Positions 7,821-18,533 are shown, numbered from the stretch's first letter. The stretch: DNA of 64,000 nucleotides from Anaerolineae bacterium (GCA_019912965.1 JAIOHM010000094.1:1-64000); one strand, 5' to 3'. A program made the numbers and translations. The notes: generated by a model from the sequence alone, not told the origin.

Positions 7821-8892
7821 TACCAAACATCCCCATTCCCAACCACTGCTCGAAGTACGCGGTTTAAAAATGTGGTTTCCGCGCAAAAGTGGTCTATTCG
7901 GGCAGCAAGTAAATTATGTCAAGGCAGTGGACGATGTAAGTTTTACCCTGCGGCAGGGTGAAACATTAGGGTTGGTGGGCGAAAGCGGCTGCGGCAAAAC
8001 CACCATCGGGCGCTGTGTCGTCCGCATTTATGAACCGACCGCTGGCGAAATCATTTATCACAGCACTTCCGGCCCGGTTGATCTGGCGAAACTCGGACGG
8101 CAAGACCTCCGCCAATATCGCCAGGAAATTCGCATGATTTTCCAGGACCCCTATTCTTCGCTCAACCCACGTATGACGGTCTTTGAAATTGTCAGCGAAG
8201 TGATGCGCGTCAATCAACTGGCATCTGGGAGCGAATTAGAAGACCGCGTAGCCACATTATTGCGGCGGGTTGGGCTGCGTCCCGAATACATGCGTCGTTA
8301 TCCCCATGCCTTCAGCGGCGGCGAACGTCAGCGCATCGGCATCGCCCGCGCATTGGCAACCAATCCACGTTTAATCGTAGCGGATGAAGCCATTTCTGCA
8401 TTGGATGTCTCCATCCGTGCCCAGATTTTGAACCTGATGGAAGTTTTGCAGGCTGAATTGGGATTGACCTACCTGTTCATTGCCCATGACCTGAGCGTTA
8501 TCCGTCACATCTGTGACCGTGTGAATGTGATGTATGTGGGCAAAATGGTCGAATCAGCCGAGTCGACTGAACTTTATGCCCAACCGAAGCACCCATACAC
8601 CGAAGCCCTGATGTCAGCCGTACCCATCCACAATCCACGTCTGCGGAATAAAAGCCGCCGCATCCGTTTGGAAGGCGATGTCGCTGATCCGGCCAACCCG
8701 CCCAGCGGTTGTTACTTCCATCCCCGCTGCCGCCATGCACAGGAACGCTGCACAACGGAAGCACCGCCTTTGAAACAGGTCAGCAGCGCGGGTGAACATG
8801 TGGCAGCCTGTCACTTTGCCGAACAACTTGATCTGCGCGGCGCAATTGCCGAAGAACAACACATTCACGAAATCAACGAGGAAACAGTATGA
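7813..8892 (+). CDS. DppF/OppF-type ABC transporter ATPase
   Basis: 359 residues from the ATG at 7813, which overlaps the preceding stop (ATGGCTGA) and has GGAGG 8 nt upstream; a longer frame exists upstream but lies inside the previous gene. Walker A is GESGCGKTT, the signature [15 protein letters not shown] and Walker [15 protein letters not shown]. Ala-Ile replaces the usual Pro-Val/Thr after Walker B. The C-terminal [13 protein letters not shown] again carries the conserved cysteines. It pairs with the preceding ATPase. Confidence 0.93.
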   Translation: MADTKHPHSQPLLEVRGLKMWFPRKSGLFGQQVNYVKAVDDVSFTLRQGETLGLVGESGCGKTTIGRCVVRIYEPTAGEIIYHSTSGPVDLAKLGRQDLRQYRQEIRMIFQDPYSSLNPRMTVFEIVSEVMRVNQLASGSELEDRVATLLRRVGLRPEYMRRYPHAFSGGERQRIGIARALATNPRLIVADEAISALDVSIRAQILNLMEVLQAELGLTYLFIAHDLSVIRHICDRVNVMYVGKMVESAESTELYAQPKHPYTEALMSAVPIHNPRLRNKSRRIRLEGDVADPANPPSGCYFHPRCRHAQERCTTEAPPLKQVSSAGEHVAACHFAEQLDLRGAIAEEQHIHEINEETV

Positions 8893-10925
8893 AGTTCGAT
8901 CACGGACAGTGGGCGCTTCAGCCTGACACACAGGTGATCTACCCTGTCAGCATTACGGATGTGAGTGTCGAAAAAGATGCCCTGACGATTAGCGGCTATG
9001 ACCATCATATTTATTCGCGCAGCAGCTTCATCAATGGAACCTTGATTACCGCGCATTTCACCTCGCCTATGCCGAATGTAATCCGCGTTCAGTTGACCCA
9101 TTTCAAAGGGCGGCATCCACGTCAGCCTGCTTTCGATCTGGATTATGCCCGAACCAATCCCGACGTTTCCACCGGGCGCGACGAAAACCGCGCATGGCTT
9201 CGGGCGGGGGATGTCGAAGTCATCGTACCCACACAGGGCGAGTGGCGCTTCGCCATCCATCGCGATGGTCAACTGCTCACTGAAAGCGAACCGCGCGCCA
9301 TCGCATTAATAACCCAAAAGGGCGAAACCTACTTACGTGAGCAATTATCCCTTCAGGTTGGGGAAACCGTTTACGGATTGGGCGAACGCTTCGGTCATTT
9401 CGTCAAAAATGGTCAGGCTTTCGACATCTGGAATGAAGACGGCGGTACACTTTCAGAACATGCCTATAAAAATGTCCCGTTTTACCTGACCAGCCGGGGT
9501 TATGGGGTGCTGGTCAACCATCCAGGACGAGTGTCGTTTGAAGTCGCTTCGCACCATATCAACCGGGTGCAGTTTAGCGCCACCGAACACAGTCTGGATT
9601 ATTATGTGTTCGCTGGCCCGACTATGAAAGATGCGCTCGACCAATACACTGCGCTCAGTGGTCGCCCTCCTGAACTGCCAGAATGGTCTTACGGCCTTTG
9701 GCTTTCCACTTCGTTCACCACCAATTACAACGAACAGGATATTTTCGCCAACATCGAACGCATGGAATCGCTCGGCATTCCCATCAGCGTATTTCATTTC
9801 GACTGTTTCTGGATGAAAGAACTGACATGGTGCAGCCTGCTTTGGGATGAACATAATTTCCCCGACCCGGCAGGAATGCTCCAGCGTATCAAAGCCAAAG
9901 GCATCAAAATCTGCTTGTGGATTAACCCCTACATCGCTGAACATTCACCACTCTTTGATGAAGGCGCGGCAGGCGGTTATTTACTCCACACACCAGAAGG
10001 GGATACCTATCAGGCGGATACGTGGCAGCCCGGAATCGGCTTTGTCGATTTCACCAATCCTGCCGCCTGCAAGTGGTTCGCGGATAAACTTCACGGTTTG
10101 CTGGACATGGGCGTAGATGCCTTCAAGACCGACTTTGGTGAACGCATTCCGGTTGATAACGTGCACTATCACAACAACGCCAACCCTGAGCGGATGCACA
10201 ATTACTATACTTACCTGTACAACAAAACCGTTTTCGATCTGCTGCAAGAAGTAAAAGGCGAAGCAGTGGTTTTCGCCCGTTCTACCACAACCGGCGGACA
10301 GCAGTTCCCCATTCATTGGGCAGGTGACAACACTTCAACCTATGTATCAATGGCCGAGACGTTGCGCGGTGGTTTGTCGCTCGGTTTATGCGGCTTCGGC
10401 TACTGGAGTCACGATATCAGCGGCTTCCACGATACCGCCACGCCTGATCTTTATAAACGCTGGGTTGCCTTTGGATTGCTCTCCTCGCACAGCCGTTTAC
10501 ATGGCAATACCAGCGTGCGGATGCCCTGGACATTTGACGACGAAGCCGTAGATGTAGTACGTTTCTTTAGCCAGCTTAAAACCTCGATCATGCCTTATCT
10601 GCTCGATGCCGCGCGCGAAGCGCATACCCACGGCTGGCCGATCCTGCGGGCAATGGTGCTGGAATTTCCAGACGATTTAAACTGCCGCTATATCGACACG
10701 CAGTACATGCTCGGTTCGGCGCTGCTGGTGAGTCTGATCTTTAATCCGCAGGGCGAAGCTACCTTCTATCTACCGGAAGGCGAATGGCGACATCTGCTCA
10801 GTGGGGAAAAACGTTGCGGCCCCGGCTGGCACAAAGCACAATATGACTATTTCAGTCTGCCGTTGTGGGTCAATACCGCCCGCGGCGCGCAGTGGGACTG
10901 TCTCAATCAGGAGTTTCAACGGTGA
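8889..10925 (+). CDS. yicI: GH31 alpha-xylosidase, YicI-like
   Basis: 678 residues, without signal peptide, so cytoplasmic. The nucleophile motif is [12 protein letters not shown] with Asp415, and the acid/base is Asp480 in WAGDN; E. coli YicI has Asp416 and Asp482 in the same contexts. The phrase [15 protein letters not shown] also follows YicI. The KTDFGE form marks alpha-xylosidases within GH31, which remove alpha-1,6-xylose from the non-reducing end of xyloglucan oligosaccharides. The start overlaps the ATPase stop (ATGA), indicating translational coupling. The next two genes remove galactose and fucose. Confidence 0.92.
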   Translation: MKFDHGQWALQPDTQVIYPVSITDVSVEKDALTISGYDHHIYSRSSFINGTLITAHFTSPMPNVIRVQLTHFKGRHPRQPAFDLDYARTNPDVSTGRDENRAWLRAGDVEVIVPTQGEWRFAIHRDGQLLTESEPRAIALITQKGETYLREQLSLQVGETVYGLGERFGHFVKNGQAFDIWNEDGGTLSEHAYKNVPFYLTSRGYGVLVNHPGRVSFEVASHHINRVQFSATEHSLDYYVFAGPTMKDALDQYTALSGRPPELPEWSYGLWLSTSFTTNYNEQDIFANIERMESLGIPISVFHFDCFWMKELTWCSLLWDEHNFPDPAGMLQRIKAKGIKICLWINPYIAEHSPLFDEGAAGGYLLHTPEGDTYQADTWQPGIGFVDFTNPAACKWFADKLHGLLDMGVDAFKTDFGERIPVDNVHYHNNANPERMHNYYTYLYNKTVFDLLQEVKGEAVVFARSTTTGGQQFPIHWAGDNTSTYVSMAETLRGGLSLGLCGFGYWSHDISGFHDTATPDLYKRWVAFGLLSSHSRLHGNTSVRMPWTFDDEAVDVVRFFSQLKTSIMPYLLDAAREAHTHGWPILRAMVLEFPDDLNCRYIDTQYMLGSALLVSLIFNPQGEATFYLPEGEWRHLLSGEKRCGPGWHKAQYDYFSLPLWVNTARGAQWDCLNQEFQR

Positions 10926-12937
10926 ACCAACCCGTTTCGCTTAAAGCGCCCTTTCTGTGGCATGGAGGCGACTACAACCCAGAGCAGTGGCCGCGCGCCA
11001 CCTGGGATGAAGATTTCCGTCTGATGCAGCAGGCAGGCGTGAGTGTGGTGACCATCGGGGTGTTTAGCTGGGTGTCCTTACAGCCCTCAGAGCACGAATT
11101 CACTTTTGAGTGGATGGATGATCTGCTTGACGGACTGCATAAGCATGGCATCCATGCCGTCCTCGCTACACCCAGCGCCGCCCATCCCGCGTGGATGTCT
11201 GCCGCCTATCCAGAAGTACTGCGTTCTGACGAAAACGGCATCCGCAAAGGGCATGGACACCGCACCAATTACTGCCCCAATTCGCCCGATTATCGACGAC
11301 TCAGCGGCAATATGGCGCGAAAATTGGCCGAACGCTACGGGGAACATCCGGCGGTGATTCTGTGGCACATCAGCAATGAATATGCCGAACGCTGCCTGTG
11401 TGATACCTGTGCTGCCCAATTCCGCCTCTGGTTGCAAAACAAATATGGCACACTGGATGAACTCAATTATCGCTGGTGGACAAAATTCTGGAGTCACACC
11501 TACACCGACTGGTCACAGATTATGCCGCCCCGTGCCAATGGCGAAGTGTTGACGCACGGCTTGAATGTCGATTATTTCCGCTTCATAACCGAAAGCCAAT
11601 TAGCCTGTTACACCAACGAGCGTGACATCATTCGGGCAATTACGCCGGATATTCCCATCACCACCAACCTGATGGGTGCATACAAGCCGCTGGATTATCG
11701 CCGTTTTGCGCGCGAAATGGATGTGATCGCTTGGGATTGTTATCCGTCACCCAAACATACACCCGGCGAAATCGCTTTCATGCACGATACCCATCGCGGC
11801 CTGAAAGATGGACAGCCCTTTTTGTTGATGGAGCAAACGCCCAGCAGTCAGAATTGGCAGCCCGTAAACGCCCTCAAAAAACCCGGTATTCTGCGTTTGT
11901 GGAGTTATCAGGCTGTCGCGCATGGTGCTGATTCGGTGATGTATTTTCAATGGCGGCGTGGGCGTGGTGGCTGCGAAAAGCTGCATGGCGCGATCATCGA
12001 ACATGCAGGCCGCACCGATACGCGCGTATTCCGTGAAGTCAGCCAACTTGGCGCAGAACTCAACCAATTGGGGGATTCTATCATCGGCGCGCGGTTAGAT
12101 GCGCGGGTGGGCATCCTGTTTGATTGGGATAACTGGCACGCGGTCGAAGATGCCATCGGGCCAGTCCATAACAAACGCTACTACGAAACCGTCTGCAAGC
12201 ATTATTTAGCCTTCCACCGCCAGAACATTCCGGTCGATGTCATCTTCCCCGACTCAGACCTCAGCCGTTATGCCATCGTCATCGCCCCAATGATGTACAT
12301 GGTTAAGGCGGGTTTGGCGGAAAATGTCGAGAAGTTCGTCAACGCAGGTGGCACATTCGTCACCACCTACCACAGCGGGCGTGTTGACGAAACCGATCTC
12401 GCCTTTGAAAACGGCTATCCCGGCCCGCTGTCAAAAGTGCTAGGGATTTGGGTGGAAGAAACCGATGCCTTATTTGATGACCAGACCAACACCATCCACA
12501 TGAGCGATGGCAGCGGCGACTACACCTGTGGTCACTTAGCGGACTTACTGCACGCGGAATCGGCTGAAGTGCTGGCAACTTACGGTGAAGATTTTTACGC
12601 GGGAATGCCTGTTGTCACCCGTAACACGTATGGGAACGGTCATGCTTACTATCTGGCGAGTAATCCCGAAGCCGCTTTTCTAACCCGGTTTTATACCGAA
12701 CTCGCCCAAAAGCACGGACTGAACCCTCTGCTCAACGCGCCGGAGAATGTCGAAGTCACCGCCCGTTATAAAGATGGTCGGACGATTTTGTTCATCCTCA
12801 ACCACAACGCCGCGACGGTAACGGTTGATCTCGGTGGAAAAAGCGGTCACAATCTACTGCTAGACGAGGCCATCAGCGGGCAGCTAACGCTTGAACCCTA
12901 TGGTGTCGCCATCCTTGAAGAAACTTCTGATTCATAA
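10922..12937 (+). CDS. GH42 beta-galactosidase
   Basis: 671 residues from a GTG that overlaps the previous stop (GTGA), with AGGAG 9 nt upstream. The N-terminus reads FLWHGGDYNPEQWP, the GH42 signature. The acid/base is Glu153 in HISNEY and the nucleophile Glu304 in LLMEQTPSSQNWQ. CLCDTC after the acid/base corresponds to the Cys cluster that binds zinc in some GH42 enzymes. The middle resembles the trimerisation (class I glutamine amidotransferase-like) domain. No signal peptide, so it acts inside the cell, probably on beta-galactosyl side chains of imported oligosaccharides. Confidence 0.94.
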   Translation: MNQPVSLKAPFLWHGGDYNPEQWPRATWDEDFRLMQQAGVSVVTIGVFSWVSLQPSEHEFTFEWMDDLLDGLHKHGIHAVLATPSAAHPAWMSAAYPEVLRSDENGIRKGHGHRTNYCPNSPDYRRLSGNMARKLAERYGEHPAVILWHISNEYAERCLCDTCAAQFRLWLQNKYGTLDELNYRWWTKFWSHTYTDWSQIMPPRANGEVLTHGLNVDYFRFITESQLACYTNERDIIRAITPDIPITTNLMGAYKPLDYRRFAREMDVIAWDCYPSPKHTPGEIAFMHDTHRGLKDGQPFLLMEQTPSSQNWQPVNALKKPGILRLWSYQAVAHGADSVMYFQWRRGRGGCEKLHGAIIEHAGRTDTRVFREVSQLGAELNQLGDSIIGARLDARVGILFDWDNWHAVEDAIGPVHNKRYYETVCKHYLAFHRQNIPVDVIFPDSDLSRYAIVIAPMMYMVKAGLAENVEKFVNAGGTFVTTYHSGRVDETDLAFENGYPGPLSKVLGIWVEETDALFDDQTNTIHMSDGSGDYTCGHLADLLHAESAEVLATYGEDFYAGMPVVTRNTYGNGHAYYLASNPEAAFLTRFYTELAQKHGLNPLLNAPENVEVTARYKDGRTILFILNHNAATVTVDLGGKSGHNLLLDEAISGQLTLEPYGVAILEETSDS

Positions 12938-12948
12938 AGGGATTTGTT

Positions 12949-14388
12949 ATGTCCACTTTCCGCTTTGAACCCACTTGGGAATCCCTTAAAAATTACACGG
13001 TGCCGAAGTGGTTTGCAGAGGCGAAACTCGGCATCTTCATCCACTGGGGTATTTACAGTGTCCCCGCTTACGATAACGAGTGGTACTCCCGCAATATGTA
13101 CCTGAGCAACCATCATGCCTTTAAGCACCATCAGGAAAAGTGGGGGCATCAATCCAAATTCGGCTACAAGGATTTCATTCCGCTGTTCAAAGCCGAACAT
13201 TTCGACCCTGACGAATGGGCAGCACTCTTCAACCAAGCTGGAGCGCGTTATGTCGTGCCAGTAGCAGAACATCATGACGGATTCCCCATGTACGATTCCG
13301 CCCTTACGGAATGGAACGCCGCTCGTATGGGGCCAAAACGCGATGTCATAGGTGAACTGGCGAAAGCGATCCGTAAACAGGATATGCTGTTTGGTGTCTC
13401 CAGCCACCGCGCCGAACACTGGTGGTTTTTTGATGGCGGAACGCGCTTCGAATCAGATGTGACTGACCCGCGCTATGCCGGTTTATATGGGCCAGCCATG
13501 CCAGCGCCGTTGGATTTCACGACCGAAGAATGGGCCAGCCGGGATTGGCAGCCGAGGCCAGATGTCCGTTTTCTGGATGATTGGCTCGCACGGTGCTGTG
13601 AATTGGTCGAGAAATACGAACCGCAGCTTTTTTATTTTGACTGGTGGATTGAGCAAATCGTTTTCCAGCCCTATCTGCAAAAATTCGCCTCATGGTATTA
13701 CAACCACGCCCTCGACTGCGGTTATGAAGTCGCCCTTACCCACAAATTCAGTACCTTCCCTGAAGGAACAGCCGTTTATGATATTGAGCGCGGCAGGCTG
13801 AGTGCTATTCGCCCCAAGCCGTGGCAGACGGATACCTCCCTCAGTTACAAATCATGGTGTTATATCGAGGATGACCACTTCAAAAGTGCGTCAACTCTGA
13901 TACATAACTTAGCCGATATTGTCAGCAAGAATGGCAATCTGCTCATCAACGTTGGCCCAAAAGCCGACGGCACAATTCCGCCGAAAGCGGAGTCGCTGCT
14001 CACCAGCATGGGGAACTGGTTGAAAATCAACGGCGAGGCCATTTATGATACTCATCCGTGGCACACCTTTGGCGAAGGAAATACACCCCATGTTGAAGGC
14101 CACATGCGCGAACATGAGGACAAGCCTTATGATGCCAGCGACATCCGCTTCACGGCGAAGGATAATGTACTGTACGCCATCTGCCTCGGCTGGCCGGGAT
14201 CGCGCATCGCCGTTCAGTCATTAGGCACTGATTCACCCTTGAACAGCGAAGCCATAGAAAATATTCACATGTTAGGTTCAGGCCAACCGCTGGCTTGGTT
14301 GCAGACCGAAAACGGCCTAGAGATCGAAACACCTCCGCACCCACCCTGTGAACACGCCTTCACCTTCAAAATCACCCTCAAAGTTTAG
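12949..14388 (+). CDS. GH29 alpha-L-fucosidase
   Basis: 479 residues. The N-terminal LGIFIHWGIYSVPAYDNEWY and AEHHDGFPMYDS are GH29 signatures. The nucleophile is Asp231 in FYFDWWIEQ. The segment NGNLLINVGPKADGTIPP closes the barrel as in other GH29 enzymes, followed by a beta-sandwich tail. No signal peptide is present, so it acts in the cytoplasm. It is last in the operon, 11 nt after the GH42 gene. It would release L-fucose, which the FucI-like and FucU-like genes at 38136-40311 could process. Exact linkage specificity cannot be read from sequence. Confidence 0.94.
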   Translation: MSTFRFEPTWESLKNYTVPKWFAEAKLGIFIHWGIYSVPAYDNEWYSRNMYLSNHHAFKHHQEKWGHQSKFGYKDFIPLFKAEHFDPDEWAALFNQAGARYVVPVAEHHDGFPMYDSALTEWNAARMGPKRDVIGELAKAIRKQDMLFGVSSHRAEHWWFFDGGTRFESDVTDPRYAGLYGPAMPAPLDFTTEEWASRDWQPRPDVRFLDDWLARCCELVEKYEPQLFYFDWWIEQIVFQPYLQKFASWYYNHALDCGYEVALTHKFSTFPEGTAVYDIERGRLSAIRPKPWQTDTSLSYKSWCYIEDDHFKSASTLIHNLADIVSKNGNLLINVGPKADGTIPPKAESLLTSMGNWLKINGEAIYDTHPWHTFGEGNTPHVEGHMREHEDKPYDASDIRFTAKDNVLYAICLGWPGSRIAVQSLGTDSPLNSEAIENIHMLGSGQPLAWLQTENGLEIETPPHPPCEHAFTFKITLKV

Positions 14389-14531
14389 AGGTTCAATTTA
14401 AATATGCACAGTTAAAAATGCAAATGCACCGCGGATGCCGCAAACCATTTTCACGCTTGTCTACTCTTAAGCCAATCCCGCTTCAGCTTGTCATATACTT
14501 GTAGAGTAGCGGTTTATACGAGGAATGCTGA

Positions 14532-15617
14532 ATGCGAGCATCTGTTTATTTTCCCGGCCTCAATGCCATTCGCGCTTATGCTGCCCTCTCAGTCGTTATA
14601 CATCATCTTGGTAGAGTAGGCCATGACTGGCATTTCACTGCCGGGCGTCAAAATTATTATTTGCTCGACTTTTTCTTCCTCTACGGCTGGGATAGTGTAA
14701 CCTGCTTCTTCGTGTTGTCCGGTTTCCTCATTACCTATCTCTTGCTTGTTGAACGTCAGCAGACAAATGATATCGCTGTGAAAGCCTTTTATATCCGCCG
14801 TATCCTTCGCATCTGGCCGCTGTATTACCTCATCACATTCCTCGGTTTGATCGTACTGCCAGTGCTGACTGCACACACCTATCCTGTCAACCTCATACCG
14901 CAAGATGCTGCATTAATCATATTCCTCCTGCCCAACATCCCGTTTGCGCTCAAGTCAATCGGGGTACTTGCCCCTGTCTGGTCAATTGGAGTCGAGGAAC
15001 AGTTTTATCTCGCTTGGCCGCTGCTCGTAAAATATGGTCGAAGTCTCGTTGGCGTAGTCGTCGCGGTAATCGCAATCAAATGGTTGGTGCTGGCATTAGC
15101 GGACGAAACCCTCTACAAAATACTGGTCTATGCCCGTTTCGAATGTATGGCGGTTGGCGCTTTTGCCGCTTGGTTGCTGTTCAAGAAGCATTGGGTTCTG
15201 CGGGTGATCTATCATCCGGCGCTACAAATCGCCTTGATCGTCGCCATCATCTGTGCTGCCATCAGTGATGGTTATGCCATGCCCGCCTACGATTTTGGGA
15301 TTGCGGTCATCTTCGCCCTGTTTATCCTCAATATCGCCAGCAATCCCCGTTCCATACTCAAACTGGAATCACCGCTTGCCAACTGGCTCGGCAAAATCAG
15401 CTACGGAATCTACATGTATCATGCGCCCGTTATTTACCTGCTCTTGATCGCCAACCTGCGGGATGTGCCGCTTTACTTCTTCGGAATCGCCATCACCCTG
15501 CTCGTCGCCCACCTATCCTATAACTATCTTGAAAAACCCTTCCTGCATCTGAAAGAGAAATTCTCACAAATCCCTTCGACATCAACTGCATCATCAACCG
15601 TATCTACAACACCTTGA
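14532..15617 (+). CDS. Membrane acyltransferase, acyltransferase 3 (OafA/YrhL-like) family
   Basis: 361 residues, about ten membrane spans. The N-terminal FPGLNAIRAYAALSVVIHHLG has the conserved Arg and catalytic His pair of the family, and FFVLSGFLITYLLL and YIRRILRIWPLYYL follow in the usual order. WSIGVEEQFYLAWPLL is another family hallmark. These proteins transfer acyl groups to sugars of cell-surface glycans, lipids or peptidoglycan. It stands alone, so the acceptor is unknown. The ATG follows GAGGAA. The C-terminus is a short Ser/Thr-rich tail. Confidence 0.9.
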   Translation: MRASVYFPGLNAIRAYAALSVVIHHLGRVGHDWHFTAGRQNYYLLDFFFLYGWDSVTCFFVLSGFLITYLLLVERQQTNDIAVKAFYIRRILRIWPLYYLITFLGLIVLPVLTAHTYPVNLIPQDAALIIFLLPNIPFALKSIGVLAPVWSIGVEEQFYLAWPLLVKYGRSLVGVVVAVIAIKWLVLALADETLYKILVYARFECMAVGAFAAWLLFKKHWVLRVIYHPALQIALIVAIICAAISDGYAMPAYDFGIAVIFALFILNIASNPRSILKLESPLANWLGKISYGIYMYHAPVIYLLLIANLRDVPLYFFGIAITLLVAHLSYNYLEKPFLHLKEKFSQIPSTSTASSTVSTTP

Positions 15618-15625
15618 ATCAAACT

Positions 15626-17059
15626 TTAGCTGGCTTCGCATTCCGGCAAACTGAGCAGCCAATCACTCGCCGCTTGCATAACTGCATCATTTCCATCGGG
15701 TAGGCCAGTTGTCCGCACCACTACATCTGGCTCAATCGCCCCAGTGTACGCCCGCCCCGTGCGATCCATACTTGCTGCGCCTGCCACACCCAACGCCGCC
15801 CCATCATAAAGCATCATCCCTGAATTACCGACTGTCAGCCCAGCCGTTGGCGTTCCAAAAGTCCGCGTATTTGCCCGCCCAATCAGCGCCAGTGTCGTAT
15901 TTTCCCCTGCGCTGGCTGTCATATTCCCAATCAAAACCGCAATCGGTGGTTCAGGATAATGCGGCTCATAAACCGTCTCCCCATACAAACTACTGCGCGC
16001 AAAGCCATCCTGTAGAATAACCCCATCTTGAAGCGTTAAAATTTGCTGTTCACCGTTGGGCAGTTCGAAGCCACCAATAGCGCCATTCCCCAAAATCGGC
16101 GCAATCCCAATAATCATCGGATCCATACTCCCGCCCGAATCCTGCCGCAAATCGACAATCCAGCACCGTGTTGGCGTCGCATCTATCGCCTCGATAGCTG
16201 CATGTGCTGCCGCCACATACTGCTTCTCACCCTCAACCCCACCAATCCCCAATGTCGTGAACAATTCCACATACCCGATTCCATTTTCAAGCCGTTCACC
16301 CCTCGGCAGTTGCGGTGGATTTTCCGCTGCATCCGGCGACCCAACCAGGAAAGTTTGCACCGTTTGAGCATCCCAATAAAAACTATGTCGGTCGCCTACC
16401 CGTTGCAGTTTGCCTATCAGCTCCCGCATCGTGCTGGGTATATTCCGCAAACTAACCTTGCGCGCCAAAATATCTGCCCGAATTGCTTCCCAATCCAGTT
16501 CGCTGCCGTAATACGAATACCGTTCCAGATAATCCAGAACGCCTTCCAAATACCCATTTCCGGTCACTTTTTCAGGGTCAAAATCAATCGTCGCGCTGAT
16601 TGCCTCAAAATGTTCAGCATCCACAATCACCCCAACCGTATCGACCGTCTGACCATAAAAATCAAACGGCGTCGGATGCTCAATCAACAAACCGATTCCA
16701 CCCCGTGTCGGGAATCCACGAAAACTTTCTGGCTGATCGTCCGACGGCATAATTTTGCAAGCGGGCTGGTCGTCAATGACCATCTCGATAATCGCCGGAT
16801 TAGAACCAAAATACCCAAGTTCCTCGCTAAATTCCGCGCACCGCTCCATCAGCGTCCCATCTTCAAAAATTTGAGGGAATGCAAACACATATCCCGTCTC
16901 ATCTTCATAAGCCGGAAAACCCATATTGTCAGTAATTATCCATCTCGCCGGGATTTCAATCGTCAGCCGTGCCGTATGCATCACCAACAGCCGCACATCA
17001 TTCCCAGCCACCCAAAGCCCCATCAGATACAGTATCAACACCACATAAATCCGCAGCAC
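15626..17059 (-). CDS. S41 (tail-specific) peptidase-like protein, membrane-anchored or secreted
   Basis: 477 residues from the GTG at 17059. GGAGGG lies 5 nt upstream, whereas an earlier TTG at 17071 overlaps that ribosome site. The N-terminus is hydrophobic (about residues 1-22), an anchor or signal. An N-terminal region of about 180 residues is not recognised. The peptidase domain follows: WIVDLRQDSGGSMDP, then AVLIGNMTASAGENT with the likely nucleophile Ser, and TFGTPTAGLTVGN. No PDZ domain is evident. It is convergent with the acyltransferase gene, 8 nt apart. Substrate unknown. Confidence 0.82.
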   Translation of the reverse strand: MLRIYVVLILYLMGLWVAGNDVRLLVMHTARLTIEIPARWIITDNMGFPAYEDETGYVFAFPQIFEDGTLMERCAEFSEELGYFGSNPAIIEMVIDDQPACKIMPSDDQPESFRGFPTRGGIGLLIEHPTPFDFYGQTVDTVGVIVDAEHFEAISATIDFDPEKVTGNGYLEGVLDYLERYSYYGSELDWEAIRADILARKVSLRNIPSTMRELIGKLQRVGDRHSFYWDAQTVQTFLVGSPDAAENPPQLPRGERLENGIGYVELFTTLGIGGVEGEKQYVAAAHAAIEAIDATPTRCWIVDLRQDSGGSMDPMIIGIAPILGNGAIGGFELPNGEQQILTLQDGVILQDGFARSSLYGETVYEPHYPEPPIAVLIGNMTASAGENTTLALIGRANTRTFGTPTAGLTVGNSGMMLYDGAALGVAGAASMDRTGRAYTGAIEPDVVVRTTGLPDGNDAVMQAASDWLLSLPECEAS

Positions 17060-17116
17060 GATACCCTCCAAATTTGAATATTAGTTGTAGGGAAACGCCC
17101 TAGTATGTTCGCAAGT

Positions 17117-17614
17117 CTATTGCTTTTCGACTTCCCAACTCACTCTCATTGGATCAGCCACAAAAATATCGAGGGTAACGACGGAAAATTGATTCATCGA
17201 AACACCAACATCAAATTCATAAAGTGCTTTTTCCTCACTTAACACTGTTATAGAGAGCGACGGATCGCCCAAATGAACCGAAACTGTTCCTTCAAATAAT
17301 CCTTGGGTATCACTTATCATCTGGATATTTTCGGCTACAGATTGTGGGCAGCTACCACGCAATTTTTGCACTTGAATTTCAACACCTCGGATAGGCATCC
17401 CATTGGCATCATGGGCTTCCCCTTGAATCTTTGCCTCACCATAGCTGCCTGCTTCTGGACAATCTCCCATAATCCCTATAGGCCACTCAACCCGACCTCG
17501 AAGGAACAGAACTCCCAACAACGGGAGAACAATACACAGCATTGATAAGGTAAAAATCATGCCCAATCTTGCGAAGCAACCCTTTATAGTAAGAGTTTTA
17601 TTTTTCGCTCTCAT
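17117..17614 (-). CDS. Small membrane-anchored protein with a carboxypeptidase-regulatory-like domain
   Basis: 165 residues from the ATG at 17614 (AGAAGAG upstream; an in-frame TTG lies 12 nt earlier). One membrane span at about 17-40 is preceded by basic residues. The outer part has KIQGEAHDANGMPIRGVEIQ, the pattern of a carboxypeptidase-regulatory-like or Ig-like beta-sandwich, then TQGLFEGTVSVHLGDPS. Two cysteines (in GDCPEAG and GSCPQS) could form a disulfide. Function is unknown. It is 57 nt upstream of the S41-like gene on the same strand and might be co-transcribed. Confidence 0.6.
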   Translation of the reverse strand: MRAKNKTLTIKGCFARLGMIFTLSMLCIVLPLLGVLFLRGRVEWPIGIMGDCPEAGSYGEAKIQGEAHDANGMPIRGVEIQVQKLRGSCPQSVAENIQMISDTQGLFEGTVSVHLGDPSLSITVLSEEKALYEFDVGVSMNQFSVVTLDIFVADPMRVSWEVEKQ

Positions 17615-17939
17615 CTCTTCTCTCAAGCATAATATTCATTTCATCGGGCAGGGGATTCAGCAAGCCATAATCGAGAATATACGCTGTTTTGTGAGGAAGA
17701 TACCCATTCACAGTCTCACAACACGATAAATTGCTTAAACGTCAATTCTTGCATAGCGCATCTGCCACTTAACTAACACACCCACTAGCGCATACAAGAA
17801 TACCTTCTCTGAAAGCCATACCCAACTTTAGTTATTCGCCGCATTCCAGTTGGCTTTGCTCCCCTCCTGTGCGAAGCCTCCCGTAGGGGCGCGTGCGGGG
17901 AGGTAGCGAGCGACCAAGCAAGCAGGGGTCGGGGTAAAT
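17615..17939. other. Intergenic region with a GC-rich imperfect hairpin repeat
   Basis: No gene is seen in these 325 bases. The left half is AT-rich and would hold the promoter of the small membrane protein. The right part (about 17858-17935) is GC-rich; CCTCCC at 17877-17882 pairs with GGGAGG at 17898-17903, and TAGGGGCG at 17884-17891 matches the core of the palindromic repeats seen elsewhere in the window. Confidence 0.5.
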
Positions 17940-18461
17940 CTAAACCCCCAATTTCGCGTTCAATTCCTGCGCCCAACCGCGAATCGCATTCCAATCCCGG
18001 TGATCGCCCTCCGACCAAACCCCCGTCATCACACTAATACGAAACATCAACCGGTCACGAAACGTCGGCACTTTGCTGATGTCCAGCACCCCGGCGAAAT
18101 ACCCCTCACTCACAGGTTTTACCAAAGCGCGCACAGGTGACAGCCATCCCGCCACAGCATCACGATATTGCCCATGTTTCATCGCCAAAGTCATGCACAC
18201 CAGAAACGCCGCGAACGGTTTCTGAGCCAGCGCCGCCCGATTCTTTTGCACAAACTGCATCGCTTCAGGCAGCCATTGTTTCCCCTGAATCGCGCTGCCC
18301 ATCACCACCGCCTGATAAGGGCTGACATCCGTCACACTTTCCACCGGGCGCACATCAACTTCCGCGCCGCTTTCCATCAGCGTTTTCCCAATCGCTTCTG
18401 CCACGCCAACCGTCGAACCCGTCCGGCTCGCATACACCACCAGAATCTTGTTTGTCATCAT
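17940..18461 (-). CDS. Flavodoxin-fold protein, HemG/protoporphyrinogen-oxidase-like
   Basis: 173 residues. The start MTNKILVVYASRTGSTVGVAEAIG has the FMN phosphate-binding loop (SRTGST) of flavodoxins. VMGSAIQGKQWLPEAMQFV and the later ISVMTGVWSEGDHRDWNAIRGW resemble menaquinone-dependent protoporphyrinogen oxidase-type flavodoxin-domain proteins. No haem genes are nearby, so an electron-transfer role is as far as the sequence goes. AGGAG precedes the start. It may share a transcript with the membrane-protein gene upstream. Confidence 0.82.
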   Translation of the reverse strand: MMTNKILVVYASRTGSTVGVAEAIGKTLMESGAEVDVRPVESVTDVSPYQAVVMGSAIQGKQWLPEAMQFVQKNRAALAQKPFAAFLVCMTLAMKHGQYRDAVAGWLSPVRALVKPVSEGYFAGVLDISKVPTFRDRLMFRISVMTGVWSEGDHRDWNAIRGWAQELNAKLGV

Positions 18462-18533
18462 TCAATTTCTCCTATTGCCCATAAAAATGCGGGCGATAGC
18501 CACAAAAGGCCGCGCCCGCCCTTGCTCACGAAA

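Noticed and set aside
16043..17077. Long open frame on the + strand (344 codons) opposite the S41-like peptidase gene
   Set aside because: The reverse-strand frame has clear peptidase motifs; the + frame is rich in His, Pro, Arg and Ile typical of an antisense shadow.
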